Shown here: one piece after another, positions 1-5,965 of the stretch
Layout of the letters: each line of letters opens with the position of its first letter
How positions within the stretch are numbered: the stretch's first letter is position 1
Source: Acidobacteriota bacterium
GTDB lineage: Bacteria; Acidobacteriota; Terriglobia; Acidiferrales; UBA7541
Assembly (NCBI GenBank): GCA_003224075.1
Contig: QHYF01000044.1
Location: forward strand, 1 to 7,993
Direction of reading: 5' to 3'
DNA length: 7,993 nucleotides
The notes under the pieces: model-generated
The model's database searches: none
The model's input: only the letters and a program-made list of their open reading frames with translations
What the model was told of the DNA's origin: nothing
Translations under genes and position numbers: made by a program

Positions 1-382
1 AGTCCTTGTATTTTTCGATGCCGGAGCGGAGCTGGGCGGCGGTTTCGCTGGCGCGCGCAAGATCCTCCGGCGTTTGCGGGCGCATCGCCGTCATGTGCAG
101 GTGCAGGTTGTGCGTGTCCATGTGCCCCCTCGTCATGTCGTGGACGGCGCGGGCTTCATTCGCCTTGGCGTCATCCATTTCCATCCCGGGCATGCTGCTG
201 TGGTCCATCCCCTGCTGTGAGTCCTGAGATTGGGAGGCGGAGGGTTGCTGCGATTCTTGTGTTTGCACGGCGGGCGTGCGGTGGCCGGGCATGGCGGCAA
301 GCAAAACGCTGACGAGAAAGAGCGCGGCAAAGACAATTCCGGATTTGGCGGCGAGATGAAGGTAAGCGCTGCGGGCTGGCAT
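1..382 (-). CDS. Membrane-anchored Met/His-rich protein, C-terminus off the window (partial)
   Basis: An open frame starts at the ATG at 382-380 and stays open to the left edge, giving 127 residues with no stop. A good ribosome site (GAGGAG, about 8 nt upstream of the ATG) fixes the start. Residues 15-31 are hydrophobic after a short basic N-terminus, so this is a signal peptide or signal anchor and the rest probably lies outside the cytoplasm. A Gln/Ser-rich linker (40-57) follows, then a Met/His/Asp-rich stretch (MDHSSMPGMEMDD, 59-71), then HMDTHNLHLHMTAMRP (87-102), then the start of a helical segment ending in EKYKD. Clustered Met and His outside the cytoplasm resemble copper-handling proteins, but that is inference. 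I recall similar uncharacterised acidobacterial proteins with an 'RP...EKYKDY' region, and I cannot give a function. It diverges from aroA. Confidence 0.8.
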   Translation of the reverse strand, partial: MPARSAYLHLAAKSGIVFAALFLVSVLLAAMPGHRTPAVQTQESQQPSASQSQDSQQGMDHSSMPGMEMDDAKANEARAVHDMTRGHMDTHNLHLHMTAMRPQTPEDLARASETAAQLRSGIEKYKD

Positions 383-505
383 GACAATTCTCCTCAGCTA
401 ATAGTACGTATCGGGAGGCCGCGTGATTTCAGGGCGTGGTACAGGAAGTGCGCCGTCAAAAACTGGCCGCTTAGACAGGGGAATGAAGTTGAGGACGCAG
501 AGGAA

Positions 506-1861
506 GTGAAGGAAGTAACGGAAAAGACCAGGAATTTGCAGCCAGACTGCGTAGGCCGCGAAACCATTCACCCTGCAAAGTACTTGACCGGCGGAGTAGC
601 GCTGCCGGGAGACAAATCCATTTCGCATCGCTACGCAATGCTGGCAGCGCTGGCCGAAGGCACGAGCGAACTGCGGCATTTTTCCGCGGCGGCCGATTGC
701 CACAGCACTCTGGGGTGCATGAGCGCGCTGGGCGCGGAAGTGAAAATCGACAGGGATATCGTTCGAATTACCGGACGTGGACCGCGCGGCTTGAAGAGCA
801 GTTGGCGGGCGCTGGATGCCGGCAATTCCGGGACCACGATGCGGCTGCTGGCGGGAATTCTGGCCGGGCAGGAATTCACCTCGAAGCTGACGGGCGACGA
901 CTCTCTGCGGAAACGGCCGATGAAGCGAGTCATCGGGCCATTGCGGGAAATGGGCGCTGACATTCGCGGGCGCGAGGATAATTTTGCGCCGCTGGAAATT
1001 CGCGGGTCAAAACTCAAGGCGATTGATTACCAAATGCCGGTGGCAAGCGCGCAGGTGAAGTCCGCTGTTTTGCTTGCAGGGCTGTTCGCTGAGGGTGAGA
1101 CGAGCGTGACGGAGCCGGGCCGGACACGGGATCACACGGAACTGGCGCTGGAAGAGTTTGGCGCGGTCATCGAAAAGCGCGGGCGCACGATCCGCATTCG
1201 CGGACTCAGCGGAGGAAATGGGAGCGGGAAGCTCATCGCAAAATCGCTCGATGTGCCGGGAGATTTGTCTTCCGCCGTTTTTTTTATCGCCGCGGCTTCC
1301 TTGTTACCGGATTCGAATGTGCTGATTCACAATGTGGGACTGAATCCGACGCGCACGGCGATTCTCGATCTGCTTGCGTCCATGGGCGCGTCGATTCAGA
1401 TGCTGGAACTGAAAAGCGCGCACGGCGAGATCGTCGGGGATTTGTCCGCGAAGGGAGCTTCCCTGAAGGGCGGCCTGATCGCAGGCGAACAGATTCCGCT
1501 GTTGATTGATGAATTGCCGATGCTCGCGGCGCTGGGGCCGTACACGGAAGAAGGAATTGAGATTCGCGATGCCGCCGAGCTGCGCTTCAAAGAGAGCGAC
1601 CGGATCGCCGCGCTCGCGGAGAACTTGCGGCGAATGGGCGCGACGGTGGAAGAGCGGCCGGACGGATTGAAGGTGGAAGGACGTGCTAAAGGAAAATTGC
1701 GCGGGGCGGAGATCGAGCCCCACGGGGATCACCGGATTGCCATGGCATTCGCGGTGGCGGGCCTCGCAGCGGAAGGGCCGACGGTGATCCGCGATGCGGA
1801 TTGCGCTGGCGTATCGTTTCCTGCTTTTTTCCAAGAGCTGAATCGCTTAGCTGAAAGATAG
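506..1861 (+). CDS. aroA: 3-phosphoshikimate 1-carboxyvinyltransferase (EPSP synthase)
   Basis: This cytoplasmic enzyme joins phosphoenolpyruvate to shikimate-3-phosphate, the sixth step of the shikimate pathway. The frame is intact and family signatures run its length (numbered from the chosen start): PGDKSISHR at 34-42, GNSGTTMR at 106-113, KRPMKRV at 136-142, SAQVKSA at 181-187, a catalytic-type Asp in LIDELP (D335), KESDR at 362-366 and HGDHRIAM at 406-413. Motif spelling matches the Bacillus/class II branch more than E. coli AroA. The Gly equivalent to E. coli Gly96 is kept (G109), so the Ala substitution known from glyphosate-insensitive CP4 is absent. No ATG lies near the expected N-terminus. 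I chose GTG at 506 (451 aa), with GAGGAC about 9 nt upstream. TTG at 536 (441 aa) is the alternative. The frame is open back to 230, but that part is antisense to gene 1 and unlike the family. Confidence 0.95.
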   Translation: MKEVTEKTRNLQPDCVGRETIHPAKYLTGGVALPGDKSISHRYAMLAALAEGTSELRHFSAAADCHSTLGCMSALGAEVKIDRDIVRITGRGPRGLKSSWRALDAGNSGTTMRLLAGILAGQEFTSKLTGDDSLRKRPMKRVIGPLREMGADIRGREDNFAPLEIRGSKLKAIDYQMPVASAQVKSAVLLAGLFAEGETSVTEPGRTRDHTELALEEFGAVIEKRGRTIRIRGLSGGNGSGKLIAKSLDVPGDLSSAVFFIAAASLLPDSNVLIHNVGLNPTRTAILDLLASMGASIQMLELKSAHGEIVGDLSAKGASLKGGLIAGEQIPLLIDELPMLAALGPYTEEGIEIRDAAELRFKESDRIAALAENLRRMGATVEERPDGLKVEGRAKGKLRGAEIEPHGDHRIAMAFAVAGLAAEGPTVIRDADCAGVSFPAFFQELNRLAER

Positions 1862-1896
1862 CGGAAGCCTCGTGCTTGTGGTTGTTGTCTGCCAAA

Positions 1897-1912
1897 GTTG
1901 CGGTTCCGCGAC
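1897..1912. terminator. Weak hairpin between convergent genes
   Basis: GTTGCG-GTTC-CGCGAC can fold into a six-pair stem (one G-T pair) with a four-base loop. It lies in the 69-nt gap between the convergent stops of aroA and the beta-repeat protein gene. No real T-tract follows on either strand (three T on the minus strand), so intrinsic termination is only a possibility. Confidence 0.25.
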
Positions 1913-1930
1913 CTGCCGGCCAAGAATGGG

Positions 1931-3364
1931 CTATTGGTTTTCGGATTTTGGGTGAGCTGGCGGCGCTTTCACGCGAGGCGGCGGTGGCGGCGGGGTCGGG
2001 ATGTCGGAGCTGGTTCTGCGCAAGGAGATCGAGCCGTAGCTGGTTTTCAAGGTGATTTTGGGCCCCCGGCCGCTCCCATATTTTCCCTCCAAGTGGGAAT
2101 TGCCGGATTCCGTCGAAGTCCTCTTCAGTGAGTCCGCAGAGAATTCAGAATCAATGTCGCAGGAGTGGCAATCGGCGAGGATTTCGAAGCTCGAGGATTC
2201 GGGCAGGCTGAGGGTGATGCCTGCGGAAGAGTTATTCAGCTCGATGTCTTCTTTGGGCGGAGCGGAGAAGCGCACGTCGACGCTGCCGTTGCGGTTGTCG
2301 ACTTTCACTTTGCCGCCCGCATTTTCGATGGTGACGTCATAAGAATTGGTGCGCAGAGAAAGATTTCCAGGCGCATCAGCGATTTCGAGATTGCCGGAGC
2401 CGGCTTCCATGTGGCCGGTAAGCTGAGTGAGCGTCAGGTCCGTTCGCTGCGAGATGAAGCGGACGCCTTTGGCGATTTTATCGGCGCGGATCGGTCCGTA
2501 GAATTCACCGTCGATCGTAAGCCCGCCGCTGGCGCCGGAAATGTTCACTTCTCCGCCGTGGCCGGAAAGCTTGACGTTGCCGTGGGTGTCCGAAACTTTG
2601 ATGTCGCCTTTGCGCGTGTCGATGGTGACGTCTCCCGCGGTGCCGCGAACTTCAATGTCGCCGATCCCGCTGCTTATGTTGACGGGCTTGGCCATGTCGG
2701 CGACGGTGATGTCTCCTCTTTCGTTGCGGATGGTGAGTGCGGCCTTCTTCGGAATCGCCACGTCCAGATCCAGGCTCACGCGCGAATCCCCGGGACGAAT
2801 TCCCGTTGGATGAACCTCGTAGCCGTCGCCATTTTGCACGATTTCGACGGAGGCGCGATCGGCGACGCGTTGAGCGTCACTCTCGCTCCAGGCCTTGGCA
2901 TTCTTCTTGCCCGCGATTCGAATTTGCGGCTCGGTCGAGGATCGCACGCTGATGTCGCCTCGACCGTTTCGAATCGTGATGCGGGCGTCGGCGGGAACAG
3001 CCTTGGTTGGGACGTTCAAGTCGAAGCCGAATTTGTCGCCAATGCCAATTTCCGGGATATCTCCCGGCAGATGCTGTCGGCCGTAGTCAATGGCGACCAC
3101 AAGGCCGAGGAGCGAGAGAAGTCCAAGAAAAAGAAAAATCTCGCCTGAACTGATGCGCGCACCTCCCGGTTCGCCAGAGCGGTTGGCCGCTGTGCGCTCA
3201 TAAAGTTTGATGGCGCCCCAAAAAATCAGGATGAGCGTCCACCAGTGGCCGAGCACATGGCCGATGCTGAAGCCGCGGTAATTGTGAAGGAGCAGCAGCA
3301 CGCCCACGAACATCAGAAGGAGGCCGGAAAAGAGCGAACTGCCGCGCGGACGGGGATTCGCCAT
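1931..3364 (-). CDS. LiaF-like membrane protein with DUF4097/Toastrack-type beta-repeat domain
   Basis: The product is 477 aa and the last gene of the sigma-factor unit, starting 6 nt after the previous stop. Three hydrophobic segments are visible at about 14-27, 36-53 and 75-92. The first two form a LiaF-like pair (GVLLLLHN ... WWTLILIFWG). From about residue 125 to 450 the protein is a series of short beta-strand repeats, many starting Gly-Asp-Ile/Val (GDISV, GDITV, GDIEV, GDVTI, GDIKV). This matches the DUF4097 / 'Toastrack' adhesin-like repeat fold, expected to form an elongated beta structure outside the membrane. The C-terminus is a proline-rich tail (PTPPPPPP near 454-461, then basic and polar). 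A CHSC pair sits late in the repeat domain. The family is known near envelope-stress genes (LiaF, PspC). A role as envelope sensor or effector is inference, and its ligand is unknown. Confidence 0.85.
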   Translation of the reverse strand: MANPRPRGSSLFSGLLLMFVGVLLLLHNYRGFSIGHVLGHWWTLILIFWGAIKLYERTAANRSGEPGGARISSGEIFLFLGLLSLLGLVVAIDYGRQHLPGDIPEIGIGDKFGFDLNVPTKAVPADARITIRNGRGDISVRSSTEPQIRIAGKKNAKAWSESDAQRVADRASVEIVQNGDGYEVHPTGIRPGDSRVSLDLDVAIPKKAALTIRNERGDITVADMAKPVNISSGIGDIEVRGTAGDVTIDTRKGDIKVSDTHGNVKLSGHGGEVNISGASGGLTIDGEFYGPIRADKIAKGVRFISQRTDLTLTQLTGHMEAGSGNLEIADAPGNLSLRTNSYDVTIENAGGKVKVDNRNGSVDVRFSAPPKEDIELNNSSAGITLSLPESSSFEILADCHSCDIDSEFSADSLKRTSTESGNSHLEGKYGSGRGPKITLKTSYGSISLRRTSSDIPTPPPPPPRVKAPPAHPKSENQ

Positions 3365-3370
3365 GAGGTT

Positions 3371-3661
3371 TTATTGCCTCTGTCCCTGACCAGGGAGCTG
3401 GTTCGGCGGCGCCGTTGGCGTTGAGCCAGGTGCATTCGGCGGAACGGATCCGGAATTGTGCCCTTCCGCGGATGCGAGCGCGGAAGCCAGGCTCACGGCG
3501 CCGATGACGATGAGAGTGATCGGATACGTGTTGCGAAACGAAAAGTCGCCGCCGCGCAGTTGATCAAGAAGGAAGAGCAAGCCGATGGTGATGACGACCG
3601 CCGGGCCCATGAGGCTGCGAATCGTGCAGCGGCGGCACGTGCATCGGATTCGGTCACTCAT
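3371..3661 (-). CDS. Small LiaF-like (DUF5668-type) membrane protein with N-terminal Cys motif
   Basis: The product is 96 aa, preceded by a good ribosome site (GGAGGA, about 9 nt before the ATG). The N-terminus carries three close cysteines in a basic context (C7, C9, C12: CTCRRC), followed at once by a hydrophobic helix (about 20-34, ending GLLFLLDQ) and a second one (about 46-62, YPITLIVIGAVSL). Residues 67-96 are a Gly/Pro/Gln-rich tail with no predicted fold. The two-helix part matches the same motif in both neighbouring genes and resembles the LiaI/LiaF transmembrane region. The Cys cluster could bind a metal or be oxidised, but three Cys alone do not make a standard zinc site. It lies 28 nt after the zinc-finger gene and 6 nt before the beta-repeat gene, so it is almost certainly co-transcribed with both. 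Function unknown. Confidence 0.8.
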   Translation of the reverse strand: MSDRIRCTCRRCTIRSLMGPAVVITIGLLFLLDQLRGGDFSFRNTYPITLIVIGAVSLASALASAEGHNSGSVPPNAPGSTPTAPPNQLPGQGQRQ

Positions 3662-3689
3662 GGATGTTCATCCTCCAAAGTACCACTGC

Positions 3690-4343
3690 CTACGGGCGGC
3701 TGCCCAGCCGGTTGCGAAACATCAGGACACCGACGCCGATCAAGATCAGCGGCCACAAGCGCCCCAGCCGGTAAAACGGAAACCAGTTGAAATTGTTGAG
3801 AAGAAAAAGCAGGCCCAACGCGATTAGGATGATAGGGCCGATCGGGCGATCTTTGCTCCAGGACTCGAGAGGATCGGCCGGCGTTTCGCCGAGATTCTTG
3901 GCTCTGGCGGTGCGCATGGCGTCAAAGGCCATGTAGAAGATGAAACCTGCGAGGAGCAGACCCAGGACAGTGTTAGCCGCGTCACCGATATCGCTGCTGA
4001 GACCCACGATCATGGCTGCGAAGACAACAATGTGGATCAGCGCTTTGTTGTACTCGCCGTTGTAGACGGCGCCCAGCCCGGGAAAGAAACCAAGGACGAA
4101 GGCAATGCCGGGGCTGCTGGCGGAACGGCTCGGAACTGACGCCGGGGGCAGAACGCCAGGCGCGGAGGCGGCGGGGTTCGGTGCGCCGGCGGGTACCGCT
4201 CCGGGAATGCCCACGATCATTGCCAGGCAGTCTTCGCAATACAGCACGTCCCGCACGGGACGCACGCACGCCGAACACATGGCCTTTCCGCAATTGCGGC
4301 AGTACCCGACAGCGTCCGCCTCAGAATGGACGGCACACTTCAT
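3690..4343 (-). CDS. B-box-like zinc finger / TM2-like / LiaF-like membrane protein
   Basis: The product is 217 aa. The ATG at 4343 follows GAGGAG by about 7 nt and overlaps the anti-sigma stop in ATGA, so translation is probably coupled. The frame is open further upstream (to 4775), but that part is antiparallel to nothing plausible and simply runs through the anti-sigma gene in another frame. Residues 3-39 hold a B-box-like zinc-binding pattern: C3, H6, C15, C18, C23, C26, C36, C39. A Pro/Ala-rich linker follows (46-78), then a TM2-like region (79-145) whose GFFPGLGAVYNGEYNKA segment is typical of that family, with about two helices. Residues 167-213 form a LiaF-like two-helix module (GPIILIALGLLFLLNN ... 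LWPLILIGVGVLMF). The arrangement suggests a cytoplasmic zinc domain tethered to the membrane, possibly a partner of the anti-sigma factor. Function is inference. Confidence 0.85.
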   Translation of the reverse strand: MKCAVHSEADAVGYCRNCGKAMCSACVRPVRDVLYCEDCLAMIVGIPGAVPAGAPNPAASAPGVLPPASVPSRSASSPGIAFVLGFFPGLGAVYNGEYNKALIHIVVFAAMIVGLSSDIGDAANTVLGLLLAGFIFYMAFDAMRTARAKNLGETPADPLESWSKDRPIGPIILIALGLLFLLNNFNWFPFYRLGRLWPLILIGVGVLMFRNRLGSRP

Positions 4344-5023
4344 GGCCTTCTCCTCTCGCCCATCGAATGACTCGGAACGGGGAAATGCGCGGCCAGAAGC
4401 TGAAGATTCCTGCCAATCTCGTTGGCGCGGGTCTGCTGCCGCGGCGCGGACGGATTGGAGTTGTCGGTCTGGCCCGGGTCCTTCCTGGGAAAGGTCTGCG
4501 GAACCGATTCCTCCCTGCTTGTAGGATTCTGCTCGTTTTCGTTCATCCGCGACTGAATTTCGTAAACGACGCGCAAATCGCTGACGAACTTGGTGCTGCG
4601 CGCGTAAACACGGTGGGCCTGGCGGTCGGCGTAGTGGTAGATGGTCGCCGGGGCAAGATCCGCCAGCTTCGGCTTGCGCCACGAAAAGCCTGAGGCGGTG
4701 AGAATCACGATGAAGGTCGCTGCCACAGAAACGGCGCTGTACACAAAACGCGGCGACTGCAGGCCGCGCAACCATCTCTTCGCGTTGCGCCAGCTCTGCG
4801 GGCCAAGTGTGGCGGTCAAAATCGAGTTGGCAAGGCGCGCGGGCGGTTCAACCTGTTCGAGCTTGTGCAGAGCGCCAAGCACATGCGAAACGTCGGCAAC
4901 CAGCGGAGTGCATCGTTCGCAAGTGTTCACGTGAAGATCGAAAGCGGCTTGCTCGGCCGGGAGAAGAAGCCCGTCGAGGTAATCGCTCAGGCGCGCTTCG
5001 GTTTGATCGCAAGTCCAGGTCAT
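4340..5023 (-). CDS. Membrane-bound zinc-motif anti-sigma factor
   Basis: The product is 227 aa. The N-terminus has the ZAS/zf-HC2 anti-sigma pattern: C5, then H31-x3-C35-x2-C38, in a helical context (YLDGLLLPAEQAAFDLH). One hydrophobic helix at about 93-113 separates this cytoplasmic part from a polar C-terminal region of about 110 residues, rich in Asn, Gln, Arg and Pro in its last third, which I do not recognise. In this family the N-terminal domain holds the ECF sigma factor inactive until a signal is received. The gene starts 37 nt after the sigma gene stop, as expected for a cognate pair, and its stop overlaps the next start (ATGA). The ATG at 5023 has only a weak G-rich site upstream. 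The nearer ATG at 5028 is out of frame and stops after two codons. The signal is unknown. Confidence 0.9.
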   Translation of the reverse strand: MTWTCDQTEARLSDYLDGLLLPAEQAAFDLHVNTCERCTPLVADVSHVLGALHKLEQVEPPARLANSILTATLGPQSWRNAKRWLRGLQSPRFVYSAVSVAATFIVILTASGFSWRKPKLADLAPATIYHYADRQAHRVYARSTKFVSDLRVVYEIQSRMNENEQNPTSREESVPQTFPRKDPGQTDNSNPSAPRQQTRANEIGRNLQLLAAHFPVPSHSMGERRRP

Positions 5024-5060
5024 GGCATGCCCCGCGTTCGCTTCGCATTTCCAATCTCGT

Positions 5061-5630
5061 TCATGCAGGCCGCACTCCCATCTGTTGCAGGATGCGGGCC
5101 AGTTCGATGCGTCCGCGATTGATTCTCGATTTCACCGTGCCTTCCGGCACCGCTAAAACTCTTTGAATCTCTACGTACTCCAATTGTTGCAGGTCGCGCA
5201 AAATCACCGCTTCGCGCAGTTCAGGCGAAAGACGTGTTAGCGCCGACTGCACCTGGCCGCTCAGCTCGCCGAGGAGCGCCTGCTCATCAGGGCGGCGGCC
5301 CACGGATTCCTTGTTTTCTACGACCGGCATGGCGTCGTCCAGGGAATCGGTGACGCGGTCCCTCTTGGTCCTACGATAATGGTCAATGAGCAGGTTGCGC
5401 GTCACGCTGGTCATCCATGTCGCGAAACCGCCATGGGCGGAACGATAACTCCCCAGTGTGCGGTAAACGCGCAAGAAAACATCTTGCGACAGGTCTTCGG
5501 CTTCTGTGCGGTTGCCGGTAAACCTGTAGCAAATGTTAAAGATGCGGCGCGTGTGGCGGCGCACAAGTTCCTCCCAGGCCGACCCGTCGCCCTGGAGGCA
5601 TTGCTGGACCAGTTGGGCATCCTGCTCCAA
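5061..5630 (-). CDS. ECF-family RNA polymerase sigma factor
   Basis: The product is 189 aa. Region 2 spans about residues 20-90, with the core-binding and -10 recognition features RIFNICYRFTGN, AEDLSQDVFLRVYR and FATWMTSVTRNLLIDHYRR. After an acidic linker (93-125), region 4 spans about 130-183, with the helix-turn-helix VEIQRVLAVPEGTVKSRINRGR that contacts the -35 element. There is no region 1 or 3, which defines an ECF sigma factor. The frame is open upstream to about 5694 but contains no ATG or GTG, so TTG at 5630 is the only canonical start. GAGG lies 11 nt upstream of it. It heads the five-gene minus-strand unit and probably drives its own promoter. The group within the ECF classification cannot be assigned by eye. 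Confidence 0.93.
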   Translation of the reverse strand: MEQDAQLVQQCLQGDGSAWEELVRRHTRRIFNICYRFTGNRTEAEDLSQDVFLRVYRTLGSYRSAHGGFATWMTSVTRNLLIDHYRRTKRDRVTDSLDDAMPVVENKESVGRRPDEQALLGELSGQVQSALTRLSPELREAVILRDLQQLEYVEIQRVLAVPEGTVKSRINRGRIELARILQQMGVRPA

Positions 5631-5695
5631 CGTTTCATCAGCCTCAAAACCTGCTACGGTGCAAGGCGTGTCTGCGAGTCGGTCACTTTTTCAAG

Positions 5696-5720
5696 GGCCG
5701 ACTGGCAGTCCAACTCGGCC
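5696..5720 (-). other. Leader hairpin upstream of ECF sigma gene
   Basis: GGCCGA (5696-5701) and TCGGCC (5715-5720) are perfect inverted arms, with an inner TGG/CCA pairing (5703-5705 with 5710-5712). In the minus-strand transcript it would fall in the 5' leader of the sigma mRNA, about 65 nt before the TTG start, if transcription begins near the candidate ECF promoter. No T-tract follows, so it is not an obvious terminator. Confidence 0.4.
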
Positions 5721-5732
5721 TGTCAACTATGG

Positions 5733-5758
5733 AACGTAAACTGCTCTCGAAATGTTCC
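5733..5758 (-). promoter_or_regulatory. Candidate autoregulatory ECF promoter (GGAAC-N17-CGTT)
   Basis: On the minus strand GGAAC (5758-5754) is followed after exactly 17 nt by CGTT (5736-5733). A GGAAC-type -35 with a CGT-type -10 at 16-17 nt is typical of many ECF promoters, which often precede their own sigma gene. It points at the sigma gene and would give a leader of roughly 95 nt. A TTGACA (5726-5721, minus) lies just downstream, but no matching -10 box is visible at 17 nt. Confidence 0.45.
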
Positions 5759-5913
5759 CCTTCATGCCTGGGGCTAACCATCGTCCGTTCTGAAGCGCAT
5801 CTTACTCACCCGCCTGCCAAGACACAAGCGCGTCGACCACAAGTTAGCGGATCGGCGCGAAGCCATGCGGATTTCAGGCCTGCCGTCCAGATCCACATCG
5901 CTGCGCGCTGAGA

Positions 5914-5942
5914 ATGACAGATCATGCCGAGGCGTATATACT
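5914..5942 (+). promoter_or_regulatory. Sigma70-like promoter of mazEF
   Basis: ATGACA (5914-5919) and TATACT (5937-5942) each match five of six consensus bases and are exactly 17 nt apart. Transcription would start near 5949, giving a leader of about 17 nt that still contains the AAGGTGA ribosome site (5953-5959) before the GTG at 5966. Confidence 0.75.
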
Positions 5943-5952
5943 ATGTATCTAC
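5934..5952 (+). promoter_or_regulatory. Putative MazE/MazEF operator palindrome
   Basis: GTATATAC-TAT-GTATCTAC is an imperfect inverted repeat of 8-bp arms (one mismatched pair) around a 3-bp centre. It covers the -10 box and the likely transcription start of mazEF, where a repressor would block polymerase. MazE and MazEF complexes are known to repress their own promoter through palindromes in E. coli. Confidence 0.55.
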
Positions 5953-5965
5953 AAGGTGACTCGCG

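Larger units (their letters stand above)
5631..5965. other. Divergent control region between sigma unit and mazEF
   Basis: This 335-nt stretch has no convincing gene. Towards the sigma gene it holds a GGCCGA/TCGGCC hairpin (5696-5720) and a candidate ECF promoter (5733-5758, minus). Towards mazE it holds a sigma70-like promoter and palindrome (5914-5952, plus). I see nothing recognisable between about 5760 and 5910. Short frames there have no ribosome site and no family resemblance. Confidence 0.6.

Noticed and set aside
401..406. TACTAT (minus strand) as the -10 box of the Met/His-rich gene
   Set aside because: There is no reasonable -35 at the right distance, and transcription would begin inside the ribosome site.
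230..505. In-frame N-terminal extension of aroA (TTG at 230 or ATG at 356)
   Set aside because: It lies largely antisense to the well-supported gene at 1-382, has no EPSP synthase counterpart, and would make the protein 50-90 residues too long.
2165..3148. 327-codon open frame on the plus strand inside the beta-repeat gene
   Set aside because: It is antisense to a gene with clear repeats, membrane helices and operon context. Its Gly-Asp-Val-rich translation mirrors the repeat codons of the opposite strand, and it has no ribosome site.
4344..4775. Upstream extension of the zinc-finger membrane protein
   Set aside because: It overlaps the anti-sigma gene in another frame on the same strand, and ATG 4343 has a strong ribosome site and the ATGA coupling overlap.
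5411..5647. 78-codon minus-strand frame starting just before the sigma gene
   Set aside because: It is an out-of-frame shadow of the sigma gene. Only its ATG position is of interest for the start question.
5721..5726. TTGACA (minus strand) as a sigma70 -35 box for the sigma unit
   Set aside because: No -10-like hexamer is found 16-18 nt downstream, where the sequence is GC-rich hairpin.
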